Assembly: GCA_963668495.1 (NCBI GenBank)
Contig: OY764545.1
Location: forward strand, 1,488,001 to 1,552,000
Length of the DNA: 64,000 nt
Source: Oleispirillum sp963668495
Lineage (GTDB): Bacteria > Pseudomonadota > Alphaproteobacteria > Rhodospirillales > Rhodospirillaceae
Reading direction: 5' to 3'
Both the position numbers and the translations under genes were made by a program. Positions 55,979 through 64,000 of the stretch are shown one piece after another. Positions within the stretch are counted from its first letter, which is position 1, and each line of letters starts with the position of its first letter. The notes under the pieces were generated by a model. It made no database searches, had not been told where the DNA came from, and worked only from the letters and a program-made list of their open reading frames with translations.

Positions 55979-57376
55979 TTACAGGCCGAACCGGGTGCGC
56001 GCCTCGGCACATTGTTGACGAACGTTGTCCGGGCTGGTGCCGCCGTAACTGGTGCGGCTGGCGGCGGAGCTTTCGACGGTCAGGACCGAGAAAATATCGT
56101 CCGTGATGCGCGGTTCAACACTTTGCATATCTGCAAGGGACAGATCTATCAGATCACAGCCTTTGTCTTCTGCCATTTTTACCAGCGTCCCGGTGATGTG
56201 GTGCGCATCGCGAAATGGTACATTCAGAACCCGCACAACCCAATCTGCCAGATCGGTAGCAGTGGCAAAGGCTTTGCCGGCGGCATCCTTCAGAATTTCA
56301 CGGTTCACGGTCAGTTCCGCGATCATTCCGGTCATAGCAGTCAGGCACAAGCCAAGGGTATCGAAGGCCTCAAAAGTCGGTTCCTTATCGTCCTGCATGT
56401 CCTTGGAATAGGCCAGTGGCAGGCCCTTCATGACAATCAGAAGCGCGTTCAAATCACCGATCAGGCGACCAACCTTGGCACGGCACAGTTCTGCGGCATC
56501 CGGGTTGCGTTTTTGCGGCATGATCGAACTACCGGTGCTGAAGCTGTCCGGCAGCCGAACAAAATTGAATTGCGCACTGGTCCAGATCACCAATTCCTCT
56601 GCCAAACGTGACAGGTGGATGCCGACAATGGCAGCCGCGCTCATGGCTTCAAGGGCAAAATCACGGTCGGAAACTGAGTCCAATGAATTGCGGGTCGGCG
56701 CATCAAAACCAAGGGCCTCTGCCGTCATAAAACGGTCAATGGGGAAGGAGGTTCCCGCCAAGGCGGCGGCCCCCAACGGGCATTCGTTCATCCGTTTGCG
56801 AGCATCCATGATCCGACCACGATCGCGACCGAACATTTCCACATAGGCCAGCATATGGTGACCAAACGTGACCGGCTGTGCGGTTTGCAGATGGGTAAAG
56901 CCCGGCATGACGGCGTCCGTGTTGGCTTCAGCCTGCGTGACCAAGGCGGCTTGCAGATGTTCCAACGCGGCATCGGTTGTGTCCAATGCGTCACGGACCC
57001 ACAGTTTGAAATCGGTGGCGACCTGATCATTGCGGGACCGTCCGGTATGCAGGCGTCCGGCAGTGTCGCCGATCAGGACTTTCAGGCGGGCTTCCACATT
57101 CATGTGGATGTCTTCCAGTTCCACGCTGAAGGGGAAGGTCCCGGCCTCAATCTCGTTCAGGATTGTGGTCAGCCCATCGGTAATCGCCTTGCCGTCGGCT
57201 TCCGATAAAATTCCAGCTTTGACAAGCATTGCACAGTGGGCCTTGGACCCGGTAATGTCCTGACGGTAGAGACGCTTGTCAAACCCGATGGAGGCATTAA
57301 TCTCTTGCATCACGGCGGCTGGGCCTGCGGCAAAACGGCCGCCCCACATTGCGCTGGTTTTCGCTGTATCGGTCAT
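55979..57376 (-). CDS. argH: Argininosuccinate lyase
   Basis: A 465-residue enzyme that splits argininosuccinate to arginine and fumarate. N-terminus Met-Trp-Gly-Gly-Arg-Phe (10-15), His-Met-Asn-Val-Glu (about 90-94), Thr-Gly-Arg-Ser-Arg-Asn-Asp-Gln-Val (about 111-119) and the signature Gly-Ser-Ser-Ile-Met-Pro-Gln-Lys-Arg-Asn-Pro-Asp (about 283-294) are all intact. It is followed by lptM-like and lysA on the same strand and is divergent from tlpA. Confidence 0.97.
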   Translation of the reverse strand: MTDTAKTSAMWGGRFAAGPAAVMQEINASIGFDKRLYRQDITGSKAHCAMLVKAGILSEADGKAITDGLTTILNEIEAGTFPFSVELEDIHMNVEARLKVLIGDTAGRLHTGRSRNDQVATDFKLWVRDALDTTDAALEHLQAALVTQAEANTDAVMPGFTHLQTAQPVTFGHHMLAYVEMFGRDRGRIMDARKRMNECPLGAAALAGTSFPIDRFMTAEALGFDAPTRNSLDSVSDRDFALEAMSAAAIVGIHLSRLAEELVIWTSAQFNFVRLPDSFSTGSSIMPQKRNPDAAELCRAKVGRLIGDLNALLIVMKGLPLAYSKDMQDDKEPTFEAFDTLGLCLTAMTGMIAELTVNREILKDAAGKAFATATDLADWVVRVLNVPFRDAHHITGTLVKMAEDKGCDLIDLSLADMQSVEPRITDDIFSVLTVESSAASRTSYGGTSPDNVRQQCAEARTRFGL

Positions 57377-57458
57377 GTACGTCTCTTACTGAAAAAGGGT
57401 CAATACGCAGGTCAGTTGTGTTATGTACCACGCAGCTTCGCATTAGGAAACAGAGTCT

Positions 57459-58154
57459 ATGGATATTGAGACGCCCCAAAATCCGCAACATGAACCCAAC
57501 ATGCAGCCGGAACAGGCACCGGAACCGGATCGCAAGACCATACTGAAAGCCGTTGTGACCGGTGGCGTACTGGTGACGGTGATCGGTTTTGTTATCAGCT
57601 TGCTGCAAGGATACTTTGCAGCGGATGATCCGTCGAAGTTTTATCGGACCATGGCGGATGCGCGGGCTCAGATTGTGGATTATGCCCAGCCGCAACAGGC
57701 CAGCAACAAATCCTTTATGCTGTTTGTTCCGCAGGATGACCGGACCAGTAAACGTTATGAAGTCAGTCTGAAGGACTTTGAAGGCAAGCCCGTGCTTTTG
57801 GCGTTTTGGGCAAGTTGGTGTCAGCCGTGTCATCGGGAAATGCCAATTCTGGATGGCCTGTATGACGAATTAACCGCCATGGGGTTGCATGTGGTGCCGA
57901 TGATGACGTCGGATAAATCCGGCCTTGATGGCGCGCGATATTTTTATCGCGGTGCAGATATTCAACGATTGCCGCTGTTCTTGGATCATGGCACGACGCT
58001 GATGCGCGAATTTCAGGTTCGCACTTTGCCGCAGTTGTTCTTTATTTCGGCAGAGGGGGAAACTCTGGCTTTCAGTGGTAAGCTGGATATTGGACAGGCC
58101 CCGGCGCAGGATTTGCTGCGCTATTTTGCCCAAACCGGGCAATTGCCGCAATAA
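57459..58154 (+). CDS. tlpA: TlpA-type membrane-anchored thioredoxin
   Basis: A 231-residue protein with one N-terminal transmembrane helix (about 31-50), a short linker and a thioredoxin domain facing the periplasm, with the redox pair Cys121-Gln-Pro-Cys124 in Trp-Ala-Ser-Trp-Cys-Gln-Pro-Cys-His-Arg-Glu, and cis-Pro in Val-Arg-Thr-Leu-Pro-Gln. TlpA proteins reduce disulfides needed for cytochrome c oxidase assembly or cytochrome c maturation. It is divergent from argH, a conserved arrangement in alphaproteobacteria. AGGA lies ten bases before the ATG. Confidence 0.88.
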   Translation: MDIETPQNPQHEPNMQPEQAPEPDRKTILKAVVTGGVLVTVIGFVISLLQGYFAADDPSKFYRTMADARAQIVDYAQPQQASNKSFMLFVPQDDRTSKRYEVSLKDFEGKPVLLAFWASWCQPCHREMPILDGLYDELTAMGLHVVPMMTSDKSGLDGARYFYRGADIQRLPLFLDHGTTLMREFQVRTLPQLFFISAEGETLAFSGKLDIGQAPAQDLLRYFAQTGQLPQ

Positions 58155-58188
58155 ATCCACCCGCATCGGGCGGACAGAAACTTTCATG

Positions 58189-58223
58189 GACGGGATTGCG
58201 CATTGTCGTTCCCGTCTTTTTTT
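58189..58223 (+). terminator. Rho-independent terminator of tlpA
   Basis: GACGGGA (58189-58195) pairs with TCCCGTC (58210-58216), followed by seven T. Confidence 0.8.
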
Positions 58224-58284
58224 ATGCAATCTATACTCGCTGCAAGCTGTGTAGGGCTTATCGTTTTTTTCAGGGAGTTTTAAC

Positions 58285-59262
58285 ATGTGGAGCCAATTTG
58301 GATCTCGGCGTAGGTTCAGCGATCTTAGTGAACAGGAAATTTTGGCTCTGGCAATTTCTTCCGAAGAAGATGACGCACGGATTTACCTGACATATGCCGC
58401 CAATTTGAAAGAAGAATTTCCGGCAACTGCCCAGCTTTTAATTGATACGGCAGAGGAAGAAAACCGTCACCGGGAACGGTTGATCGACATGCATAAGCGG
58501 CGTTTCGGTGATGTCATTCCCTTGGTTCGCCGTGAGCATGTGGCTGGATATTATGCGCGCAAGCCGATTTGGTTGATGGAAAACCTTGGGATCGAGCGTC
58601 TGCGCGAAGAAATCACCATGATGGAACGTACGGCTCACGACTTTTATGTTCAGGCGGCTCAACGCACCACAGATGCAGATACCCGCAAATTGCTTGGTGA
58701 ATTGGCTGCGGCTGAAGCCGGGCATATGCGGTTGAATGAAAAGCTGGAAGTCAAACATCTGACCAAGGATGCGCGGGAGGACGAAGACTCGCTGGCGCAT
58801 CGTCAGTTTATTCTGACTTGGGTACAGCCGGGGTTGGCGGGGCTGATGGATGGTTCGGTCTCCACATTGGCACCAATTTTTGCCACTGCATTTGCGACTC
58901 AGGACACATGGACAACATTTCTTGTTGGTTTGGCGGCATCGGTGGGCGCCGGGATTTCCATGGGCTTTACCGAAGCGGCATCGGATGATGGTGCAATTTC
59001 CGGGCGTGGATCACCCGTAAAACGGGGATTGGCAGCAGGGGTGATGACGACCCTTGGCGGATTGGGTCATGCCTTGCCTTATTTGATCCCACATTTTGAG
59101 ACGGCGACAGCAATTGCTGCAATTTTGGTGTTCATCGAACTGTGGGCGATCGCATGGATACAAAAAACCTATATGGAGACGCCGTTTTTCCGTGCTGCAC
59201 TTCAGGTTGTTCTGGGCGGGGCGTTGGTTTTTGGTGCCGGGATCTTGATCGGAAGTGCATAG
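58285..59262 (+). CDS. mbfA: MbfA-type membrane-bound ferritin/VIT1 fusion
   Basis: A 325-residue fusion. The N-terminal erythrin/rubrerythrin-like ferritin domain (about 10-165) has Glu-Glu-Asp-Asp-Ala-Arg-Ile-Tyr, Glu-Glu-Glu-Asn-Arg-His-Arg-Glu and Glu-Ala-Gly-His as di-iron ligands. The C-terminal VIT1/CCC1-like membrane domain (about 175-325) has Gly-Leu-Met-Asp-Gly-Ser-Val-Ser-Thr-Leu-Ala-Pro and several helices. MbfA of Bradyrhizobium and Agrobacterium exports iron and protects from peroxide under Irr/Fur control. No clear Irr box is visible upstream. CAGGGAG serves as ribosome site. Confidence 0.92.
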   Translation: MWSQFGSRRRFSDLSEQEILALAISSEEDDARIYLTYAANLKEEFPATAQLLIDTAEEENRHRERLIDMHKRRFGDVIPLVRREHVAGYYARKPIWLMENLGIERLREEITMMERTAHDFYVQAAQRTTDADTRKLLGELAAAEAGHMRLNEKLEVKHLTKDAREDEDSLAHRQFILTWVQPGLAGLMDGSVSTLAPIFATAFATQDTWTTFLVGLAASVGAGISMGFTEAASDDGAISGRGSPVKRGLAAGVMTTLGGLGHALPYLIPHFETATAIAAILVFIELWAIAWIQKTYMETPFFRAALQVVLGGALVFGAGILIGSA

Positions 59263-59357
59263 ACGTTTTGTGATCTGCAACACTTTCAGATAGGGATTTG
59301 CAAGCTATTGCTCTCTTGGCATAATCGTGTCGACCGTAACAGGAAGGATGATGATGG

Positions 59358-60515
59358 ATGGCTGGCAAAGCTCGGGTAAAAGGCCCCGGAATGGGCTCCG
59401 TTATGACGGTGTTGGCGGCTCCGGCTCTGATGGCGACGATTGCGGCGTCCTATACGGCATTTTGGTTCTATAACGTTGATACTCTGAAGAATAATCTGGC
59501 TGAGTTTGCAGATCGTCAAAAGGCAGCCGGGCAAGTATTGACCTATACCTATGATGGCGCATCAGGTTTCCCGTGGCGTTTGACGGTAGATCTGAAGGCC
59601 GTGCATGTTCACCAGAAAACCAAATCCGCTGAGTGGGACATCACGGCCCCAACCTTAACCTTATCCAGTGGTGTGTTTTCGCCTCGGGAAGTCAGTATTT
59701 CCTTGCCGGATCATGTGCGGTTGACACGGGAACAGAACGGGCAAACCGATTATATAACCAAGTCGGCGGGACAGTTGGATATCAGCGTCACCACGGACAG
59801 TTCGGATAGTGTGCGCTCCCTTGGTTTCATTGCCGCGAATCTGGAAGCTTCAGGACGTTGGAATGGTCGTGAGCTGTCATCGCCGCTTAGAATTGAGAAC
59901 GGGACGGCATCGTTACGAATTGATCCCCCCGTCGCCGGAGATGATGGTAAGCAGCCGTTTGCCCAGTTATCGGTCGCGCTGCAAAATTGGCAGTGGCCGA
60001 CAAACGTTACGTATACGTTGGGCAAGGATCTTGAGAGTTTTGAGCTGAAGGCAAAGCTTTTGGGTGGCATCAATCGTTTGCTGCCCATGCAATCGGCCTT
60101 GATCAAATGGCGTGATGATGGTGGTAAGGTAGAACTCAACCGGATCGCCATGTCATGGGGCGGGGCAACCGTCGGTGGTTATGGCACCATGGTTTTGGAT
60201 GAAAATTTGCAGCCGGCTGCCAATTTGACCGCACAGGTAAAGGGTTTCATCCGAATTGTTGATGTGCTTGATCAGGCGGGCGTCATTCGGGCACAGGATG
60301 CGACCATGGCCCGTTTGGTCATCGGACGTCAGTTGCCGCAGTCCGGAACCGGAAATCTATCATTGTCACTGAATGATGGTCGCGTTTACGTGGGGCCGCT
60401 GGTGCTGACGAAAGTGCCGCTGGTTGAATGGCCTGCTGATGAGAGTTCGGCAGGGCCGAATGCTTTGGAACCGGGTTTCGACATTGGTCGCGATGGTCAA
60501 ATCATTCGCAAGTGA
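59358..60515 (+). CDS. DUF2125 exported/anchored protein
   Basis: A 385-residue protein with an N-terminal hydrophobic anchor or uncleaved signal (about 15-38), then a beta-rich AsmA-like repeat body, with Ala-Ser-Gly-Phe-Pro-Trp-Arg-Leu (about 67-74) typical of DUF2125. The later part contains Leu-Leu-Pro-Met-Gln and Gly-Gly-Tyr-Gly-Thr segments. Function of the family is unknown; the fold suggests a periplasmic lipid- or envelope-associated role. It stands alone between mbfA and a strong terminator. Confidence 0.75.
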   Translation: MAGKARVKGPGMGSVMTVLAAPALMATIAASYTAFWFYNVDTLKNNLAEFADRQKAAGQVLTYTYDGASGFPWRLTVDLKAVHVHQKTKSAEWDITAPTLTLSSGVFSPREVSISLPDHVRLTREQNGQTDYITKSAGQLDISVTTDSSDSVRSLGFIAANLEASGRWNGRELSSPLRIENGTASLRIDPPVAGDDGKQPFAQLSVALQNWQWPTNVTYTLGKDLESFELKAKLLGGINRLLPMQSALIKWRDDGGKVELNRIAMSWGGATVGGYGTMVLDENLQPAANLTAQVKGFIRIVDVLDQAGVIRAQDATMARLVIGRQLPQSGTGNLSLSLNDGRVYVGPLVLTKVPLVEWPADESSAGPNALEPGFDIGRDGQIIRK

Positions 60516-60537
60516 CGATGCTGGAAATCAGTGAAGA

Positions 60538-60568
60538 ATAAAAGGCTCCGCAATGCGGAGCCTTTTAT
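60538..60568. terminator. Bidirectional terminator between DUF2125 gene and purN
   Basis: ATAAAAGGCTCCGC (60538-60551), AAT loop, GCGGAGCCTTTTAT (60555-60568): a perfect 14-bp stem with A- and T-rich arms, ending both converging genes. Confidence 0.95.
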
Positions 60569-60581
60569 TTGCTTGGGAAAC

Positions 60582-61235
60582 CTATGCCGGAGGATTGATC
60601 AACGCCTCATGTGGCGTGCTTGGCTCATCTACGTGGACACGATTGTTGATTATCCGTAGTTTGCCTTCTGCAATCCAGCGGACGGCTTGCGGATAAATGG
60701 CGTGCTCACAGGCAAGCACGCGCATAGCCAGTGTTTCCGGGGTATCGTTGTTCCGAGTCGGGACGGCAGCCTGAATAATGATTGGCCCGGTATCCATGTC
60801 GGGCCGAACAAAATGGACGGTGCAGCCACTGAATTTCGCCCCATCCTCTAGCGCGCGGGCATGGGTGTTGAGCCCTTTATATGCCGGGAGCAAGGACGGA
60901 TGAATGTTGATGAGACGATCTTGCCAATGGTTGACAAATGCATCGGTTAGAATGCGCATGAAACCGGCAAGGCAGACCAAATCAATTTTGGCAGTTTCCA
61001 GTACGGCTGTGATTTCTTTTTCAAATGCAGCGCGGTCACAAAAATCTTTGTGATCCACGACTGCACACGGAATTCCGGCTGCTTTTGCCCGGGTTAGGCC
61101 GTGAACATCAGCCACATTCGATACGACCAAGGCAATTTCAGCCGGAAAGTCCGCAAGGGCGCAGGCGTCAATTAACGCCTGCAAATTGCTGCCCCGACCG
61201 GAGATCAAGACCCCAAGGCGGAGCGGGCGGGTCAT
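60582..61235 (-). CDS. purN: Phosphoribosylglycinamide formyltransferase 1
   Basis: A 217-residue folate-dependent enzyme that formylates GAR in purine synthesis. Leu-Ile-Ser-Gly-Arg-Gly-Ser-Asn-Leu-Gln-Ala-Leu (phosphate site, about 10-21), Leu-Ala-Gly-Phe-Met-Arg-Ile-Leu (about 87-94), Ile-Asn-Ile-His-Pro-Ser-Leu-Leu-Pro-Ala-Tyr-Lys-Gly with the catalytic Asn-His pair, and Asp-Thr-Gly-Pro-Ile with the catalytic Asp are all present. It overlaps purM by 4 bp. Confidence 0.96.
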   Translation of the reverse strand: MTRPLRLGVLISGRGSNLQALIDACALADFPAEIALVVSNVADVHGLTRAKAAGIPCAVVDHKDFCDRAAFEKEITAVLETAKIDLVCLAGFMRILTDAFVNHWQDRLINIHPSLLPAYKGLNTHARALEDGAKFSGCTVHFVRPDMDTGPIIIQAAVPTRNNDTPETLAMRVLACEHAIYPQAVRWIAEGKLRIINNRVHVDEPSTPHEALINPPA

Positions 61236-62407
61236 GCCATTTCTCCGCCGCGCATTGGGTCAAACCCTGAAACTTGACAGGTTTTCCCCGCATCGCCGGC
61301 TGCGATGGTGCCGATGATGTGAACGGTTTCGCCTTCGGCTTCCATTGCTGCACGGGCAGCTTCAACAGCATCGGGTTTCACGATAACAACCATGCCAATG
61401 CCACAGTTAAAGGTGCGCAGCATTTCCGCCGGAGCAATGTTACCGGCCTGTGCCAACCAGCCAAATACGGGCGGAATCGGGAAGCTGGTGCCGTCGATCA
61501 TGGCATGCAGACCTTCCGGCAGGACACGCGGGATGTTTTCGGTCATGCCGCCGCCGGTAATGTGGGCAAAGCCACCCAGCTTGCCTTTGTCGACGGCTTT
61601 CAGTGCGGCGAGGCAGGCTTTCACATACATGCGGGTTGGTGTCAGTAAAGCTGCGCCAAGCGTAGTTCCCGGTTGGAACGGAGCATCGGATTGCCAATCA
61701 AGGCCAGCTTTTTCAGCCACTCGGCGCACGAGGGAGAAGCCGTTGGAATGGACGCCGCTGGAGGAAAGGCCCAACACAACATCACCGTCGGCAATGGTAC
61801 TGCCATCGATGAGGTTTTCACGTTCCGCTGCGCCGACACAGAAACCAGCGAGGTCGTAATCTCCATCTGCGTACATGCCCGGCATTTCGGCAGTTTCGCC
61901 GCCGATCAGGGCGCACCCGGCTTGACGACAGCCTTCGGCAATGCCGCTGACGATGGCGCGGCCTGCATCAACAGACAGGTGCCCCGTGGCGAAATAGTCC
62001 AAGAACAGAAGCGGTTCGGCACCCTGAACCACCAAGTCGTTGGCACACATGGCAACCAGATCAATACCGACCGTATCGTGAATGTCGGTTTCAATGGCGA
62101 TTTTCAGCTTGGTGCCGACGCCATCGGTGGCAGAGACCAGAATCGGGTCTTGGAACCCGGCTGCACGTAAATCGAACAAGCCACCGAATCCGCCAAGCTC
62201 CGTATCCGCGCCAGGGCGGACAGTGCTGCGGGCAAGGGGTTTGATCGCTTGAACGAGGGCATCGCCGGCATCAATATCAACGCCAGCGTCGCGGTAGCTC
62301 AGGCCATTCTCTTGCTGGCCGTTTTCGGGAAAACTGGAAATGGTCGCCTCTTTTGCTAGAGTATGGATGCGGTGCAGGGCATCCTGTTCTTGAAGTTTCG
62401 GAAACAT
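61232..62407 (-). CDS. purM: Phosphoribosylformylglycinamidine cyclo-ligase
   Basis: A 391-residue (from ATG 62407) AIR synthetase. Glycine-rich segment Gly-Gly-Phe-Gly-Gly-Leu-Phe, then Ser-Ala-Thr-Asp-Gly-Val-Gly-Thr-Lys, Asp-Leu-Val-Ala-Met-Cys-Ala-Asn-Asp, Gly-Gly-Glu-Thr-Ala-Glu-Met-Pro-Gly and Gly-Gly-Gly-Met-Thr-Glu-Asn define PurM. The first about 35 residues before the usual beginning (Ser-Tyr-Arg-Asp-Ala-Gly-Val) are an extension. An alternative ATG at 62443 is possible. It is translationally coupled to purN by ATGA. It is divergent from the DUF2066 gene. Confidence 0.95.
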   Translation of the reverse strand: MFPKLQEQDALHRIHTLAKEATISSFPENGQQENGLSYRDAGVDIDAGDALVQAIKPLARSTVRPGADTELGGFGGLFDLRAAGFQDPILVSATDGVGTKLKIAIETDIHDTVGIDLVAMCANDLVVQGAEPLLFLDYFATGHLSVDAGRAIVSGIAEGCRQAGCALIGGETAEMPGMYADGDYDLAGFCVGAAERENLIDGSTIADGDVVLGLSSSGVHSNGFSLVRRVAEKAGLDWQSDAPFQPGTTLGAALLTPTRMYVKACLAALKAVDKGKLGGFAHITGGGMTENIPRVLPEGLHAMIDGTSFPIPPVFGWLAQAGNIAPAEMLRTFNCGIGMVVIVKPDAVEAARAAMEAEGETVHIIGTIAAGDAGKTCQVSGFDPMRGGEMA

Positions 62408-62486
62408 ACGTTTTTCTCGTGCATTTTGCAAAGGCGCATGCAAGAGATTTTTAGTATTTTCGCTGTCTGATACAGCTTCATAAAAA

Positions 62487-63644
62487 ATGGTGGCTATTGT
62501 GGTGAATTCTATGTCGCGGATTGTAGTTCAAAAACTCCGGGGGGCAGCAACGGGCAAGTGTTGTGCGCTTGCCATGATTGTTATGAGCCTGTTGCTGGTT
62601 CCGGTGGCGGCATGGGCCAATGCGTTCACCATTTCTGCGGTCCCGGTGGACGTGACGGCAGAATCGCCGACAGCCGCACGTCAGCAGGCGATTTTACAGG
62701 GACAGGCTGCGGCCTTTGATCGTTTGATGAAAACGGTAATCAGCCCGGAAGACCGTGAATTGGTGCCGGAACTATCGCCGGAAGAATTGGAATCGTTGGT
62801 CGCCGACTTTTCCGTTGCCGGGGAAAAATCCTCTGCCACCCGCTACATCGCTACGATGACTGTGAATTTTGATGAAGCCCGGGTTGCGGATATGCTGCGC
62901 AATTTCGGTGTGACTCTGTTGAAGGGTGGGGAGCAAACCATCATCTTACTGGGCGTTTATCAGGCCGAACCCGATGCCCAGCCCTTGTTATGGGAACCGG
63001 ATAATCCATGGCGTTTGTTGTTGAACCAGACCGCAGTATCCAGAGGCTTGTTCCCGGTGGCTTTGCCATTGGGGGATATGCTGGATACGGCTCAGGTTCC
63101 TGCGGAAGCAGCCCTTGCGCTGGACCGTACAGCAATGGATAGCCTGATCCAGCGTTATGGGGCCGATGAAGTGGTGGTCGCTCATGTTTTGACGACGCCG
63201 GATAAGGGCAGTTCCATGACCCTGAAGCGGTATCCGCAGGACCTGCCGTCACGATTAAAGACTGGTGAGACTCCCATTGCGGATGACTTGCCTGCCGCAT
63301 TGGGGGATCTGGCTGCCCATGCGGTTTTATCTGTCGCGCAGGGAGAGAAGAGCCAACGGAAAGCAATTGTTGTTGGTGAAACGGATTCGTTGGCAGCACT
63401 GATCCCTGTGCAGTCCATCGCGGATTGGGTGCGGACCGAGGCGACATTGTCAGCCTTGCCCATGGTGCAGACGATTCGTTTGCGCGCCTCCCGAACCGAT
63501 GTGTTGCAAATTGCGCTTCAATATTCGGGCGACCTGATGTCATTAATGGCTGCTGTTGAAAAACTTGGGTTTACTGTGCGGACATACGACGGGTATTGGG
63601 AAATTATTCCACCTTCTGAAACCGCTACACCGGTGCTGTCATGA
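62487..63644 (+). CDS. Exported DUF2066 protein
   Basis: A 385-residue protein with a long N-terminal region leading to a signal peptide ending about residue 45 (Ala-Ala-Trp-Ala-Asn-Ala). The DUF2066 core follows: Val-Pro-Val-Asp-Val-Thr-Ala-Glu-Ser-Pro-Thr-Ala-Ala-Arg-Gln-Gln-Ala, then Ala-Phe-Asp-Arg-Leu-Met. The true start may be Met9 (62511) or later, since neither has a good ribosome site. Family function is unknown. The stop overlaps the next ATG by 4 bp, so it is coupled to the PerM-type transporter. Confidence 0.78.
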   Translation: MVAIVVNSMSRIVVQKLRGAATGKCCALAMIVMSLLLVPVAAWANAFTISAVPVDVTAESPTAARQQAILQGQAAAFDRLMKTVISPEDRELVPELSPEELESLVADFSVAGEKSSATRYIATMTVNFDEARVADMLRNFGVTLLKGGEQTIILLGVYQAEPDAQPLLWEPDNPWRLLLNQTAVSRGLFPVALPLGDMLDTAQVPAEAALALDRTAMDSLIQRYGADEVVVAHVLTTPDKGSSMTLKRYPQDLPSRLKTGETPIADDLPAALGDLAAHAVLSVAQGEKSQRKAIVVGETDSLAALIPVQSIADWVRTEATLSALPMVQTIRLRASRTDVLQIALQYSGDLMSLMAAVEKLGFTVRTYDGYWEIIPPSETATPVLS

Positions 63645-64000
63645 CCGCTAAGAAGACTTCGAACCTGACCTTGTTTCAGTTGTGGGGGCTGGCCTTTTTG
63701 GCCTTCATAGCCGTTTTGTATATCCTGCGGACGATGCTGACCCCGTTTGTTGCCGGGTTGGCGTTGGCATATTTCTTGGACCCGGTCGCGGATCAGCTTG
63801 AAAAACGTGGTGTCAAACGGGGGCCGGCGGTTCTGATCATTACGTTGGTGTTTATGATCTGTGGCATTGCCTTGTTGGCAACGATTCTGCCGATCATTCA
63901 GCAGCAGGTGGTTTCGTTGGTTAAGAACGTGCCGCGCTACGTGGACAGTGGTTGGTTGGTTTTGGCGCCATATATTGAACAGGTTCGTGCCTATCTTCCC
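63641..64000 (+). CDS. AI-2E/PerM-family transporter (3' truncated)
   Basis: The first 120 codons of a membrane protein cut by the window end. After a short polar start come helices at about 10-32 and 34-52, the family motif Leu-Thr-Pro-Phe-Val-Ala-Gly-Leu-Ala-Leu-Ala-Tyr-Phe-Leu-Asp-Pro, then a charged loop Leu-Glu-Lys-Arg-Gly-Val-Lys-Arg and a third helix (about 68-87) followed by Gln-Gln-Gln-Val. This matches the AI-2E transporter (TqsA/PerM) superfamily. ATG 63641 overlaps the DUF2066 stop codon. The substrate is unknown. Confidence 0.85.
   Translation, partial: MTAKKTSNLTLFQLWGLAFLAFIAVLYILRTMLTPFVAGLALAYFLDPVADQLEKRGVKRGPAVLIITLVFMICGIALLATILPIIQQQVVSLVKNVPRYVDSGWLVLAPYIEQVRAYLP

Noticed and set aside
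58224..58284. Irr/Fur-type box before mbfA
   Set aside because: The AT-rich inverted repeat expected for an iron-control element is not present in the 60 bp before the gene.

Overview
The window looks like a chromosomal segment of a marine or halotolerant alphaproteobacterium, probably of the Rhodospirillales/Thalassospiraceae type. The reasons are an ectABC ectoine operon, an NDUFA12-type complex I subunit, DUF2155, DUF2125 and DUF2066 proteins, an MbfA-type ferritin/VIT fusion, a B12-dependent ribonucleotide reductase of about 1,220 residues, and a GTTC-N7-GTTC (alphaproteobacterial type) SOS box. G+C is moderate (low-to-mid 50s by eye). The placement is inference from gene content and no 16S gene is present. 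I saw no tRNA, rRNA, CRISPR array, insertion sequence or integrase.

Layout. 1-4.5 kb: a nickel/cobalt ECF importer (NikK fragment, NikM, NikL, NikQ, NikO) followed by a His-rich RcnA-type exporter, then an ATP-grasp ligase of unknown substrate. 5.7-8.1 kb: pgsA and SOS-controlled umuDC. 8.1-11.9 kb: sensor kinase, response regulator and MarR regulator (PetR/PetP-like), divergent from ilvE. 11.9-14.2 kb: ectABC. 14.6-18.3 kb: pteridine reductase-like SDR, folB and uvrC. 18.4-20.9 kb: two diguanylate cyclases and a VOC protein. 21-23.9 kb: an accessory island with a 465-residue unknown protein, two exported Sel1-repeat proteins and an orphan C-terminal fragment. 23.9-32.5 kb: uvrB, an outer-membrane barrel, aspC, a triple-PAS diguanylate cyclase and a CoA-disulfide-reductase/rhodanese fusion. 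32.7-34.8 kb: a flavin monooxygenase and a DUF6314 protein. 34.8-39.4 kb: MscS, a second two-component system, and a divergent exported Met/His-rich protein with a small DUF4405 membrane protein. 39.4-41.2 kb: a frameshifted carboxylesterase and lrgAB. 41.3-44.9 kb: a 2-oxoacid:ferredoxin oxidoreductase operon with a ferritin-like gene, divergent from a 2[4Fe-4S] ferredoxin. 45-48.1 kb: DEAD-box helicase, isochorismatase-family enzyme, alpha/beta hydrolase. 48.1-50 kb: NDUFA12, two MCE-domain (MlaD) genes (one frameshifted) and DUF2155. 50.6-54.3 kb: nrdJ. 54.5-58.2 kb: lysA, lptM-like, argH and tlpA. 58.3-64 kb: mbfA, DUF2125, purN, purM, DUF2066 and the start of a PerM-family transporter.

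Most of the window is housekeeping. The most unusual part is the 21-23.9 kb island. There, twice, the end of a plus-strand reading frame ending Gln-Ser-Gln overlaps by 13 bp the end of a minus-strand exported Sel1-repeat gene. The second copy keeps only the C-terminal tip of the plus-strand protein. This resembles orphan toxin-tip/immunity modules, but in convergent orientation. Other points worth checking are two single-base frameshifts (carboxylesterase and mlaD), a possible pseudoknot over the ferredoxin ribosome-binding site, widely spaced NrdR-like boxes before nrdJ, a long hairpin plus a palindrome between nikK and nikM, and a Met/His-rich two-component/exported-protein locus.
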